Source: Candidatus Kuenenia stuttgartensis
GTDB lineage: Bacteria; Planctomycetota; Planctomycetia; Gemmatales; Gemmataceae
NCBI GenBank assembly: GCA_945875585.1
Contig: CAMCLK010000016.1
Location: forward strand, 1-64,000
DNA: 64,000 nt
Reading direction: 5' to 3'
Part shown: in pieces, positions 31,790 through 40,469 of the stretch
Position numbering within the stretch: position 1 is the stretch's first letter
Layout of the letters: each line of letters starts with the position of its first letter
Notes under the pieces: generated by a model
The model's input: the letters and a program-made list of their open reading frames with translations, nothing else
Database searches by the model: none
Told to the model about the DNA's origin: nothing
Position numbers and translations under genes: made by a program

Positions 31790-33247
31790 TTATTCCTTGA
31801 TGCGGATCGCCACATACTTGGTTTCCAGATAAGCCTCGAGCCCTTCTTGGCCCAATTCGCGGCCAATGCCGCTCTCCTTCATGCCACCAAAGGGGCACTG
31901 CGGGGTGGCTGGCACAGGGTCATTGATGCCGATAATACCAGCTTCAAGACCATCCGCCATACGAAATGCCGTGGATAGGTCGTTGGTAAAGACATACGCC
32001 GCAAGACCATACTTGGTTGAATTGGCCTGCTCAATCACGTCTTCGATGGTGTCAAATCCCATCACAGGCATGAGCGGGGCAAATGGCTCCTCCTCGATGA
32101 TCGCACATGCCGGATTGACATCATCGATAATTGTGGGCTGATAGAAATAACCTTTGCCAAAATTGGTGTTGAGACCGCCGCCAATCAGCACCTTCGCCCC
32201 TTTGGACCGCGCGTCGTTGACAAGTCTGGCGGTATGGTCCAAAGCTTTGCGCTCGAACATGGGGCCCACTTCAATGCCAGCATCGAGTCCGTTGCCCTGC
32301 TTGAGAGCACGGGTGAATTCCACGGCGGCCTCGGTGAATTTTTTGCGCAAGCTGTGGTGAACAAAGAATCGGCTAGGGGAAATGCAGACCTGCCCGTTAT
32401 TGCGGAACTTGCCGGTTACCGCCAAGCGAGCCCCTGCTTCGGGGTCAGCATCGGGGAAAACAATAAACGGAGCATGGCCGCCCAGTTCAAGGCTCAGGCG
32501 CTTGACCTGATCTGCCGCGCCGCGCATGAGTTGCTTGCCCACTTCCGTGCTGCCCGTGAACGAGATTTTCCGGCAGATCGGGTTGGTCAGAAATTCATCG
32601 GCCATTTCCTGAGCCGTACCAATCACAAGATTAGCAACACCAGCGGGCAATCCCGCATCTACAAGACACTCAAACACCATGATGAGGCATAGTGGGGTTT
32701 GAGTGGCTGGACGAGAAACAATGGTACATCCAGCAGCCAGAGCAGGGGCGATCTTGCGAGCCTGCAAAGTAATCGGGAAGTTCCAAGGGCTAATGGCGGC
32801 GACCACACCCACCGGATGCTTCACAGTCAAATGACGGCGACCGGGTTGCCCGTGCGGAATCACCTGACCGTAAGCGCGTTTACCTTCTTCGGCAAACCAC
32901 TCAAACGTATCCGCGGAGTGAAGGACCTCACCCATGGACTCTGCCAAGGGTTTACCTTGTTCAAGTGTCATGGCACGAGCAATGGCATCGGCTCGCTGGC
33001 GCATCAGATCTGCTGTTTTCTTAAGAATTTTAGCGCGCTCGTAAGGCAGAGCTTTACGCCAAGCTGGAAGGGCGCGTTGTGCCGCCTCAAGCGCGCGGCG
33101 CGTTTCAGCGCGACCGCCGGACGATACTTGGGCCAGTATTTCCTCGGTCGCGGGGTTCTCAACACCCACAGTACGGCCGGAATCAGAGGCAACCCAAGCA
33201 CCATCAATCAGCAATTGGGTACGAAACTCATGAGAAGAGGCGGACAT
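31790..33247 (-). CDS. NAD(P)-dependent succinate-semialdehyde dehydrogenase-like
   Basis: A 485-residue ALDH-superfamily enzyme. Motifs include ISPWNFPITLQARKIAPALAAGC, the catalytic Glu254 in LELGGHAP and catalytic Cys288 in NNGQVCISPSRFFVH, followed by EEPFAPLMPV and PFGGMKESGIGRELG. Overall length and N-terminus fit GabD-type enzymes. The usual cofactor-binding Lys of the VxKPAxxTP motif is replaced by Arg179 (SRPATQTP), which may change cofactor use. The ATG at 33247 has AAGGAG 5 bases upstream. It starts 20 bases after the secA-like gene, so the two are surely one transcript. Substrate assignment is by family only. Confidence 0.85.
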   Translation of the reverse strand: MSASSHEFRTQLLIDGAWVASDSGRTVGVENPATEEILAQVSSGGRAETRRALEAAQRALPAWRKALPYERAKILKKTADLMRQRADAIARAMTLEQGKPLAESMGEVLHSADTFEWFAEEGKRAYGQVIPHGQPGRRHLTVKHPVGVVAAISPWNFPITLQARKIAPALAAGCTIVSRPATQTPLCLIMVFECLVDAGLPAGVANLVIGTAQEMADEFLTNPICRKISFTGSTEVGKQLMRGAADQVKRLSLELGGHAPFIVFPDADPEAGARLAVTGKFRNNGQVCISPSRFFVHHSLRKKFTEAAVEFTRALKQGNGLDAGIEVGPMFERKALDHTARLVNDARSKGAKVLIGGGLNTNFGKGYFYQPTIIDDVNPACAIIEEEPFAPLMPVMGFDTIEDVIEQANSTKYGLAAYVFTNDLSTAFRMADGLEAGIIGINDPVPATPQCPFGGMKESGIGRELGQEGLEAYLETKYVAIRIKE

Positions 33248-33267
33248 GCAAACTCCTTGGTTGAACA

Positions 33268-35358
33268 TCAATCGACATAGGGATCAGCGCCAATGTCCTT
33301 AAGGACTTCCTGACGCTGACGTTCGTGAACGAGAAGGTCGATACGGTTTTTCAGGTGTCTGGCCTCAACAGCGGTCTGGCAACTTCTAAACAGCCCCAGA
33401 TAGCGTTGCCACATACCACCACCCTCCTGAACCCCGGCGCGGCGGCCCTGTTCCTCAAGCCGCTTTTTCCTGCCGGGTCCTGCTGCCTCGAGCAATTCAT
33501 CTTCCATAGAAAGCAGGAATTGCGCGCTGCCTGGGTCGCCTTGACGACCGGCGCGGCCGGCAAGCTGACGGTCGATACGAACGGCTTCGTGTCTTTCCGT
33601 ACCAATAACATGCAGTCCGCCAGACTCAATAACAGCCCGGTCCGGTTTGATGTCGGTTCCACGGCCTGCCATGTTGGTCGCGATGGTCACGCGCCCTGAC
33701 AAGCCCGCATCCGCAACAATGTTAGCTTCGTTTTCGTGCTGCCTGGCATTCAGAACCCTATGCTCGATACCAGCCAACGACAGCTTTTCACTCAGTCGCT
33801 CCGATTTATCCACCGTGCGGGTACCTATCAGCACCGCGCGCCCGGCAGCCATAAGGGCCTGAACTTGCCGAACAACCGCTTCGAATTTGGATTCCTCATT
33901 GGGGTAAATGATATCGGGCAATTGGCGACGGCGCACTGGGCGGTTGGTCGGGACCTGAACCACCCATAGCCGGTAAACACGGAAAATTTCCCAGCGATTC
34001 TGCACCGCAGTCCCGCTCATACCCGCCAAGTGCGTATAAAGCCTGAAATAACTCTGAAATGTTACTTGCGCTGCGTGATCAGCCTGCTTGGTGATGGTCA
34101 CCTTTTCCTTGGCCTCAACCGCCTGATGAAGGCCGTCGCGCCAGCTACGGTCCGGCATGCGGCGGCCAGTACCTTCATCGATGATGACGATCTTGCCTTT
34201 TTCAATCATGTAGTGCTGGTCGCAACGAAACCGGTAATGCGCCTGAAGCGCCTGCTCAACGGCATCGTGAAGCTTGTCGATGGCGTCGGCGTGCTCACCC
34301 GATGGCGGATTGCTGTAACGCACCAATTGCTTGCCCGCATCGGAAAGTTCGAGTTTCTGCTTGGCAACGTTGAACGTGAACTCACGCTGATACTGCATCT
34401 GCCTTACAAGTGCATCGGCCCACATGTAGACAATACTTTCCTCAGGCGAAGCCGGGCGTGTTTCCCCCGAAATGATTAGGGGTGTACGAGCCTCATCAAT
34501 AAAGATATTGTCAGCTTCATCCACCAAAGCGAAGTGGTGACCTCTCTGAACGCGGGGATCTTCATTCCCGCCAGCGCCGCCGCCTTTTTGCCACGCCGCC
34601 CAAAATGGCTTGTCGTTGCCTTTGGCGGAAGTCATTTTTAATCGGTCACGAAGGAAGTCGAATCCAAATTCAGATGCAGTTCCGTAAGTCACATCTGCCC
34701 GATAAGCAGCCTTCCGATCCGCATCGGACATCTGCTGCTGCAACACACCCATGGACAGCCCAAGCGCCGTGTAGAGCGGTTCAAGCCATTCCTTGTCGCG
34801 CTTGGCAAGGTAATCGTTCACCGTGGCAACATGCACACCTTTGCCTGCAAGTGCGTGCAGATAAGCAGGCAACGCCGCAATCAGGGTTTTCCCTTCACCC
34901 GTTGCCACTTCTGCGAGGGCACCGCCGAACATCAAGCCGCCAGCACCCAACTGAACATCGAATGGCCGAAGACCAAGCGTGCGTTTGGCAGCAACACACA
35001 CCAAACCAAACGCCTCGGGCAGTATGTCCTTGAGCGGTTCACCACCACGGGCGCGCCCCTTCAGCTTCAAGCCGGTGCTACGAATCTCAGCATCGGAAAG
35101 CGATGAAAACTCGTTCTCCCGACGTCGAATAGCTTCAAGGTAGCACGCGGATTTCGCCAGACGGCGAGTCCATGGCGAACCCGTCAGGGCCAGTATTCGA
35201 TTGAGAAGGGGCGATCCGAGCCGCCCCGGGGGCATGATCGCCTTAGTATCCGGAGCCAAGTGGGGACTCCCATGTTCCGGAACCACTGGCTCCGATACAG
35301 GGTTATGCCCATCAGTCTGGGAGACAATTTGCGGTAGCAGGGGACGTGTCGTTGACAC
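33268..35358 (-). CDS. Short SecA-like translocation ATPase (second SecA type)
   Basis: A 696-residue DEAD-motor protein of the SecA family. Walker A is ATGEGKT (152-158). DEAD-equivalent VDEADNIFIDEARTPLIISG, MSGTA, TNMAGRGTDI and GTERHEAVRIDRQLAGRAGRQGDPG are all present. Canonical SecA is about 830-930 residues. This protein ends about 30 residues into a helical scaffold and lacks the helical wing and the zinc-binding C-terminus. It also has a 40-residue Pro-rich N-terminal leader. It is therefore an alternative SecA rather than the housekeeping one. The start is GTG at 35358 with AAGGAA upstream. It shares an operon with an aldehyde dehydrogenase and probably a serpin. Whether it moves proteins through SecYEG or serves a special substrate is unknown. 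Confidence 0.85.
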   Translation of the reverse strand: MSTTRPLLPQIVSQTDGHNPVSEPVVPEHGSPHLAPDTKAIMPPGRLGSPLLNRILALTGSPWTRRLAKSACYLEAIRRRENEFSSLSDAEIRSTGLKLKGRARGGEPLKDILPEAFGLVCVAAKRTLGLRPFDVQLGAGGLMFGGALAEVATGEGKTLIAALPAYLHALAGKGVHVATVNDYLAKRDKEWLEPLYTALGLSMGVLQQQMSDADRKAAYRADVTYGTASEFGFDFLRDRLKMTSAKGNDKPFWAAWQKGGGAGGNEDPRVQRGHHFALVDEADNIFIDEARTPLIISGETRPASPEESIVYMWADALVRQMQYQREFTFNVAKQKLELSDAGKQLVRYSNPPSGEHADAIDKLHDAVEQALQAHYRFRCDQHYMIEKGKIVIIDEGTGRRMPDRSWRDGLHQAVEAKEKVTITKQADHAAQVTFQSYFRLYTHLAGMSGTAVQNRWEIFRVYRLWVVQVPTNRPVRRRQLPDIIYPNEESKFEAVVRQVQALMAAGRAVLIGTRTVDKSERLSEKLSLAGIEHRVLNARQHENEANIVADAGLSGRVTIATNMAGRGTDIKPDRAVIESGGLHVIGTERHEAVRIDRQLAGRAGRQGDPGSAQFLLSMEDELLEAAGPGRKKRLEEQGRRAGVQEGGGMWQRYLGLFRSCQTAVEARHLKNRIDLLVHERQRQEVLKDIGADPYVD

Positions 35359-35599
35359 CGTTCATTCCTTAACGCGGGAGTCTCACCGGCTTCCCGGGTT
35401 ACCAGGGCACCAGTTCGTGTTGCGATCTCTGTTTAGTCTAAGGGTTGTCTGGCCTTGGGGAAACAGGGTTCGTCGGAACGAATGGTTCCGATCGTGCTTG
35501 GGTTTGGCGGACTTTGCCGGCAAACGAAAGCGGTTCTGGCGCAACACCCTCACTTCGGCTAAAACAGGGGCCGTCTGATATTCACCAAGGGAATTCATC

Positions 35600-36379
35600 A
35601 TGCGCCATGTTACCGCGGTTCTTCTTGCCTGCTTTTTGATCACATTGGGAGCATCGGCTGCAGAGCCTATTGCCCTGTTCAATGGAAAAGATATGTCTGG
35701 CTGGTATGGCTACGTCAAAGGGAAAGGTAAGGGAGTCGACCCTAAGGGGGTCTTTGGTGTCAAGGATGGCATGCTGCGCATTTCAGGCGAGGAATGGGGT
35801 GCGTTGACCACTGAAAAAGAATTCTCCAACTACAAGCTCACCCTGACTTACGCTTGGGGCGGGAAAGTATGGCCACCACGCGAAAAAACGGCACGCGATT
35901 CGGGCTTGGTTCTTCATGCCACCGGTACCGATGGCGTTTATGCGGATTCTTGGATGAATGGCCTGCAATGCAACATGATCGAAGGCGGAACGGGCGATAT
36001 TTCCATTTTGGGCAAAGATCCGGCTTACACATTTTCCAGCCCCTGCGTCGAGCGCCCCGCCTCAGGGAAGGCCGGCTGGTACTACAAGCCGAATGCACCT
36101 GAAAAAGTATTTACTCTCGGTGGCCGCTTGCTGTGGTCTGCAAAATCGCCCGAATGGACCAACACGCTCGGGTTCCGCAGCGAAGCCGATCCTGAATATC
36201 CTGTGGGAAAATTCAATTCGCTGGTATCTGTGTGCAAAGGCGATTCTGTAACCATCACGCTCAATGGTACGCCGATGTCAGCGGCTTCCGGTCTCAAGAA
36301 GACCAGGGGCAAGATTCAGTTCCAGTCCGAGGGCGCCGAATTGCTGATTAAGGCCATGGTACTTGAGCCGCTCGACTGA
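35600..36379 (+). CDS. Secreted DUF1080 protein (3-keto-disaccharide hydrolase family)
   Basis: A 259-residue protein with a signal peptide (RHVTAVLLACFLITLGASA). It has the DUF1080/LamG-like jelly-roll pattern: IALFNGKDMSGW, GVFGVKDGMLRISGEEWGALTTEKEFSNYKL, DSGLVLHATG, GLQCNMIEGGTGDI and GKIQFQSEGAELLIKAMVL. Planctomycetes encode many such exported proteins. The family is named for 3-keto-disaccharide hydrolase activity and is associated with glycan breakdown, but individual substrates are mostly unknown. AAGGGA precedes the ATG. It converges on the FHA-kinase gene, 21 bases away. Confidence 0.9.
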   Translation: MRHVTAVLLACFLITLGASAAEPIALFNGKDMSGWYGYVKGKGKGVDPKGVFGVKDGMLRISGEEWGALTTEKEFSNYKLTLTYAWGGKVWPPREKTARDSGLVLHATGTDGVYADSWMNGLQCNMIEGGTGDISILGKDPAYTFSSPCVERPASGKAGWYYKPNAPEKVFTLGGRLLWSAKSPEWTNTLGFRSEADPEYPVGKFNSLVSVCKGDSVTITLNGTPMSAASGLKKTRGKIQFQSEGAELLIKAMVLEPLD

Positions 36380-36400
36380 CCTATTTTTGTCCGCAGTCTT

Positions 36401-37624
36401 TTAATGCTGCGTATCATCATCCGATAATACCGGAGATGCCTTAGCAAAAGGTGCGATCGCTTCCGCGAACTCGCGGACCGACGGAAACCGGTCCGCGGGA
36501 TTAGAAGACAAAGCTCGGTGAATTGCGTCGGCTAATGCAACTGGCAGGTCCGGAACAAACAAAGAGATGCGGCGCGGTGCCTCTGTAAGGATCCGCCGAA
36601 ACAGTTCCGATTCGCCGCCCGAAGTGCTGTGGCAATGATGGCCTGTAACAATCGCATAGAACGTGGCTGCTGCCGAATACTGGTCGGCTGGTTCCTTCAC
36701 ATTCGCCAAGTCAACAACCTGCTCGGGTGGCATATAGGCTGGCGTTCCAGCGCCATTCCCCGTGAGTGTCGAAGCCGACATGTTGGCGCCCTGCCAAGCC
36801 TTGGCCAAACCAAAATCCGCGATGTGCGCGCAATCGCCCTTCGAAGAACTTCCCAACAAGATATTGGCGGGTTTCAGATCCCGGTGAATCACTCCCTGAT
36901 CATGGGCATAAGCAACCCCATCGAGCACCTGAAGCATGATCGACGTGGCACGTGAAAAATGAAGTTTGCCTTTTTGGTGCACGACATGCGCTAGATCCGG
37001 ACCGTTGATGTATTCCAAGGCAAGCCATGGTTTGCCCTGATCTTCTCCCATGTCGAGAACTCGGATTATGTGCGGGTGGGTCAGCGATTTCAGTAAATTC
37101 GCCTCCCGCAGAAAACGCAAGGTATCGCGGTCACGCAGCGGCCGATCTGGCAGAAGTATCTTGAGTGCCACAATTTCATGATCCGACGCGCGTACCGCTT
37201 TCCAGACCTGCCCCATACCTCCCCTGCCAATCACCTCAATGAAACGGTACCCAGGCGGAGCTTCCGGAATATGGCATACTTCGCCTTCGGCGTAGGTACT
37301 GGACTCCACCGGAGCAGTTACGATACCTTCAACCTCTACCATAATGGTGGTGTGCCCGGCACGAATCACATCGCCATGATGCAGCTCGGCTTCGCGCACC
37401 TTCTGGCCATTCACAAGGGTTCCATTACGGCTACCCAAATCCACCAGACGGCAGGCAGGTGGATTGGCTTCCACCATGAAGTGCATGCGGCTGAAATATG
37501 GATCATTGTCCGCAAACCGAAGGTGCGCCTGCCTGGAGCGGCCAACAACAAAATTCTCGTGTTTATTGAGCCGAAATACCTCGCCCTGCCGCGGTCCTGT
37601 GATCACCTTGAGAACAACAAACAT
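36401..37624 (-). CDS. FHA-domain serine/threonine protein kinase
   Basis: A 407-residue soluble kinase. Residues 1-100 form an FHA domain (VVGRSRQAHLRF, DPYFSRMHFM, DLGSRNGTLVNG), a phosphothreonine-binding module. Residues 126-400 are a Hanks-type kinase with IGRGGMGQVWKA, Lys155 in VALKIL, HRDLKPANIL with catalytic Asp249, DFGLAKA with Asp270, and GTPAYMPPEQV. No membrane segment is present, unlike PknB-type receptors. The FHA-first order suggests the kinase binds its phosphorylated partner or its own phosphorylated loop. The ATG at 37624 has GGTGAGG upstream; in-frame codons upstream overlap the FAD-protein gene and give no family sequence. It is the second gene after that flavoprotein, 17 bases away. 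Confidence 0.92.
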   Translation of the reverse strand: MFVVLKVITGPRQGEVFRLNKHENFVVGRSRQAHLRFADNDPYFSRMHFMVEANPPACRLVDLGSRNGTLVNGQKVREAELHHGDVIRAGHTTIMVEVEGIVTAPVESSTYAEGEVCHIPEAPPGYRFIEVIGRGGMGQVWKAVRASDHEIVALKILLPDRPLRDRDTLRFLREANLLKSLTHPHIIRVLDMGEDQGKPWLALEYINGPDLAHVVHQKGKLHFSRATSIMLQVLDGVAYAHDQGVIHRDLKPANILLGSSSKGDCAHIADFGLAKAWQGANMSASTLTGNGAGTPAYMPPEQVVDLANVKEPADQYSAAATFYAIVTGHHCHSTSGGESELFRRILTEAPRRISLFVPDLPVALADAIHRALSSNPADRFPSVREFAEAIAPFAKASPVLSDDDTQH

Positions 37625-37641
37625 AGTGACCTCACCGGGGT

Positions 37642-39252
37642 TCAGGCATCCGGGACGCGGTGTCTCTTGATAACAGAAATGGCCGAGCGGAGACCGTCGA
37701 GCGCCGCGCTGACAATACCGCCGGCATATCCAGCGCCTTCGCCTAGTGGATACAAACCAACAATACCGGGTGACTGCCTCGAATCCGTCTCTCGAACAAT
37801 ACGGACAGGCGAACTCCCTCGTGTTTCCGGCCCGGCAATATGAGATGATGGTATCAAGCGACCGCGCCATTGCCGGTCCATCAAGGGGAGACCGGTCCGG
37901 AGCGCCTCGGCAATCTGCGGGGGCAGCACCTCTTCCATACGCGCAGAAACAGCACCCCTAGGGTGGGTGTTTTCCGGGACAGAATCAGACTTGCGGTCGT
38001 TCATGAAATCTGTCGCGCGCTGGAGGGGCGCCTTATAGTCATCGCCACTCAGGGCATATGCCGCCCTTTCGTAACGCTCCTGAAGGTGAATCCCAGCCAA
38101 GGGGTGAACACCTCCAAATTCAGAGGGCTCGACAGTTACCACAAGGCCACTGTTTGCAAACGGTGAATCGTGGTTGGCCAACGACATGCCATTGGTACAA
38201 TATTCACCCGGCGACGATACGCTGGGCATGATATAACCGCCCGCGCACATACAAAACGTGAACAGATCCCGCGAGCCGCGCACGACCATGCTGTAGTCGG
38301 CGGGCCCAAGGCGGTCTTCCAATGGAGAGGAGCCAAATTTGAATCGGTTGGCTTCTGCCTGCGGCTGCTCAATGCGAACACCCATCTGAAATGGCTTTTG
38401 TTCTAGCGGCACGCCACGCGCGTGCAGCATGGCAAATGTGTCGCGGGCACTATGGCCTATGGCCAGCATCACCACGTTGGACGCGATGAAACCTTGCGTG
38501 GTGCTCACGCCCCGGACTTCGCCTCCGGAGAGATCGATATCCGTCACCATCACCCCGTGGCGCACCTCGCCGCCAAATTCCTCAATGCGCCTGCGAAGCG
38601 CCTTAACCACCGCTGGCAGGCGGTTGCTGCCCAGATGAGGACGCTGTTCGTAAAGGATTGAGGGCTTGCCATTGCATCGGGCAAATACCTCCAGCACGCG
38701 CTTCACATCGGGTCCAGAACCACGATATGTAAGCTTGCCATCGCTGAAGGTTCCCGCGCCTCCCTCACCGTAAAGATAGTTGCTTTCGGGCTGAAACACG
38801 CCGCCAGCATCGAAGTCCTTCACATCGCGAATACGATCACGTACAGCGCGGCCCCGCTCCAACAATATGGGGCGATAACCTTGCTCGGCCAAGATATAAC
38901 CGGCCAAAAGCCCCCCAGGTCCGGTGCCAACAATGATGGGGCGGTGGGGCAGCGGTTGATTCCCCGAGGGTGGAACAATGAAAGGCGGTTCCACATACAG
39001 ATCAACGGGAGTATCGCGCCACGATTGGCGATTGGCTCTTTGGGCAAGAAAAGCCTCAGCATCGGGAAAAGTCACTTCGGCCGCATAAACGAACTGAAGG
39101 GCGCCTTTGTCACGGGCATCAAGGCTTTTGCGCAAGATTCGCCAGGACGACAGGTCCTCGCTTTTGATACCCAAAATACTGGATATGCGGGCAGGAAGCG
39201 TAGCTTCCGGCTCGTCCCAGCGAAGTCGAATGTTGGAAACGCGAAGTGGCAT
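37642..39252 (-). CDS. FAD-dependent dehydrogenase, COG2509 type
   Basis: A 536-residue flavoprotein. An N-terminal region of about 100 residues (VSNIRLRWDEPEATL through FVYAAEVTF) precedes the FAD-binding Rossmann motif IIVGTGPGGLLAGYILAEQGYRPILLERG. The family blocks NYLYGEGGAGTFSDGKL, VMLAIGHSARDTFAML, FQMGVRIEQPQ, CAGGYIMPS and LYPLGEGAGYAGGIVSAALDG identify the uncharacterised FAD-dependent dehydrogenase group COG2509. Its reaction is unknown. It is the first gene of a two-gene leftward unit with the FHA-kinase. Confidence 0.88.
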   Translation of the reverse strand: MPLRVSNIRLRWDEPEATLPARISSILGIKSEDLSSWRILRKSLDARDKGALQFVYAAEVTFPDAEAFLAQRANRQSWRDTPVDLYVEPPFIVPPSGNQPLPHRPIIVGTGPGGLLAGYILAEQGYRPILLERGRAVRDRIRDVKDFDAGGVFQPESNYLYGEGGAGTFSDGKLTYRGSGPDVKRVLEVFARCNGKPSILYEQRPHLGSNRLPAVVKALRRRIEEFGGEVRHGVMVTDIDLSGGEVRGVSTTQGFIASNVVMLAIGHSARDTFAMLHARGVPLEQKPFQMGVRIEQPQAEANRFKFGSSPLEDRLGPADYSMVVRGSRDLFTFCMCAGGYIMPSVSSPGEYCTNGMSLANHDSPFANSGLVVTVEPSEFGGVHPLAGIHLQERYERAAYALSGDDYKAPLQRATDFMNDRKSDSVPENTHPRGAVSARMEEVLPPQIAEALRTGLPLMDRQWRGRLIPSSHIAGPETRGSSPVRIVRETDSRQSPGIVGLYPLGEGAGYAGGIVSAALDGLRSAISVIKRHRVPDA

Positions 39253-39294
39253 GAATGGATCTTACATCATGCGTGGAGAAATGGTGGAGGGGAA

Positions 39295-39326
39295 CGAAAA
39301 AAGACTGCGGAGTTACCTCCGCAGTC
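39295..39326 (-). terminator. Intrinsic terminator of the Rrf2 gene
   Basis: A perfect 10-bp stem (GACTGCGGAG at 39303-39312 with CTCCGCAGTC at 39317-39326, loop TTAC) is followed on the minus strand by TTTTTTC. Confidence 0.88.
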
Positions 39327-39350
39327 TCTTGTCGATCAACGGTCAATGAA

Positions 39351-39758
39351 TCAACGGCGGGTCAGCTCGGAGATCTTGGCTTTCTTGAGGGAAGCCTTGG
39401 TAACATCGGCTGCTGCATTGCAGATAGCCTGAAGCTTGGTGTCGAGTGGGCTCTTCTTGTTTTCTTCGCTGAGTGGAGCCTGACCACGGATTGGTCCGTC
39501 GACTGCTTCAACGATGTCGAGAAGATTGACATCTTCTGGCTTCTTGGAAAGACGGTAACCGCCGTTAGGACCCTTCACGGACTTGAGAATGCCAACAGAA
39601 ACGAGGGGCTTGAGAACCTTGAGCAGGAAGCGCTCGGGGATTCCTCTTTCCTTGGCAATCGTGTGGGAAGCGATTGGCTTCTCACGGTCTTTGTCCTTGA
39701 GCTGTCCCATGTATACAACAGCGTGAATGGCGTAGCTGGAAGCGCGCGTCAGTTTCAT
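39351..39758 (-). CDS. Rrf2-family transcriptional regulator lacking the Fe-S cysteine triad
   Basis: A 135-residue winged-helix regulator. The N-terminus MKLTRASSYAIHAVVYMGQL and the wing region ERFLLKVLKPLVSVGILKSVKGPNGGYRLSKKPEDVNLLDIVEAVDGP are typical of Rrf2 (IscR, NsrR, CymR). Members that sense iron-sulphur clusters carry three cysteines in the loop after the dimer helix. Here that segment (residues about 88-115) is charged and contains only one Cys, in LQAICNAA, so cluster sensing is unlikely. AGGAGCT precedes the ATG. A likely self-regulated promoter lies at 39789-39829, and a strong terminator follows, so it is a single-gene unit. Confidence 0.92.
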   Translation of the reverse strand: MKLTRASSYAIHAVVYMGQLKDKDREKPIASHTIAKERGIPERFLLKVLKPLVSVGILKSVKGPNGGYRLSKKPEDVNLLDIVEAVDGPIRGQAPLSEENKKSPLDTKLQAICNAAADVTKASLKKAKISELTRR

Positions 39759-39788
39759 CTCGAAAGCTCCTAAATTTATTAAAAACAG

Positions 39789-39829
39789 ATATGGCTGTCC
39801 ACAATACCATATTTCTCAAAAACTGCCAA
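39789..39829 (-). promoter_or_regulatory. Promoter and candidate operator of the Rrf2 gene
   Basis: On the minus strand, -35 TTGGCA (plus 39824-39829), a 17-base spacer and -10 TATTGT (plus 39801-39806) form a good housekeeping promoter. The inverted repeat ATATGG-N12-CCATAT (39789-39812) overlaps the -10 box and the start site, a typical place for autorepression. Confidence 0.5.
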
Positions 39830-40109
39830 AACACAGGCAATTCAAACCAGTTCCAATCCTAGGAACAGTGGTGGAGGACCCTGTGATAAGGCAAAAGAAC
39901 CACCTACACGGGCACGGTGTGCGGGCGGGAACGAAACAAGCCTAAGACAACCATCCTTGGCCTGCCACCTCCAGAATGAACAAACCGGTCAACCGATTAT
40001 TCATTCTCCTTCAGAGATTTATACTAAAGATCAATTGGGGGCTTGACAAGACAAATTAAGAGGAAAAAAGAAAATCCCTACTATAACCATATTCAAGATA
40101 AAGTAGATT
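39830..40109. other. Rest of the intergenic region between Rrf2 and the zinc-ribbon gene
   Basis: Together with the promoter this is a 351-base gap (39759-40109). The segment 40020-40100 is purine- and AT-rich. I see no gene or terminator-like hairpin. Confidence 0.35.
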
Positions 40110-40469
40110 TTACTTATTCATTTGTCGCGCAGCGACTGCACGCAATTGCATCGCCAGATAAACATTTACCGCCATAGAAGAAACCAAAGCAGGCGCCAAG
40201 CACAAAAGCATCAAAAACGCCATCTGCGAATTCGCCTTCCGCGGACGTGATTTACCGCTGGAAATATAGCCTTCTTCGCCAATATTATTCGTACCCGTTT
40301 CCGCCAAGGATTGGTCCTGGCCAACCTCAGGACCCTCAAATTCAAGCGCTAACTCTGGCACACGAACTGTTGCACCGCATCCGCCACAGCATCCCGCGCG
40401 GCCGCGACTGTTTGAAGGAGCTGACTGAACGGTTCGGCATTTTCCGCATATGAACGCCAGTGCTGTCAT
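40110..40469 (-). CDS. Small zinc-ribbon membrane protein
   Basis: A 119-residue protein. The N-terminus has CGKC, then CCGGCG about 20 residues later, forming a four-Cys zinc-ribbon of the type that starts many planctomycete proteins. The middle is acidic and flexible. One membrane helix (MAFLMLLCLAPALVSSMAVNVYLAM) lies near the C-terminus, followed by a short basic tail. I recognise no family. Its ATG overlaps the bioD stop codon by ATGA, so it is translated with bioD, yet nothing about it suggests a biotin enzyme. Confidence 0.7.
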   Translation of the reverse strand: MTALAFICGKCRTVQSAPSNSRGRAGCCGGCGATVRVPELALEFEGPEVGQDQSLAETGTNNIGEEGYISSGKSRPRKANSQMAFLMLLCLAPALVSSMAVNVYLAMQLRAVAARQMNK

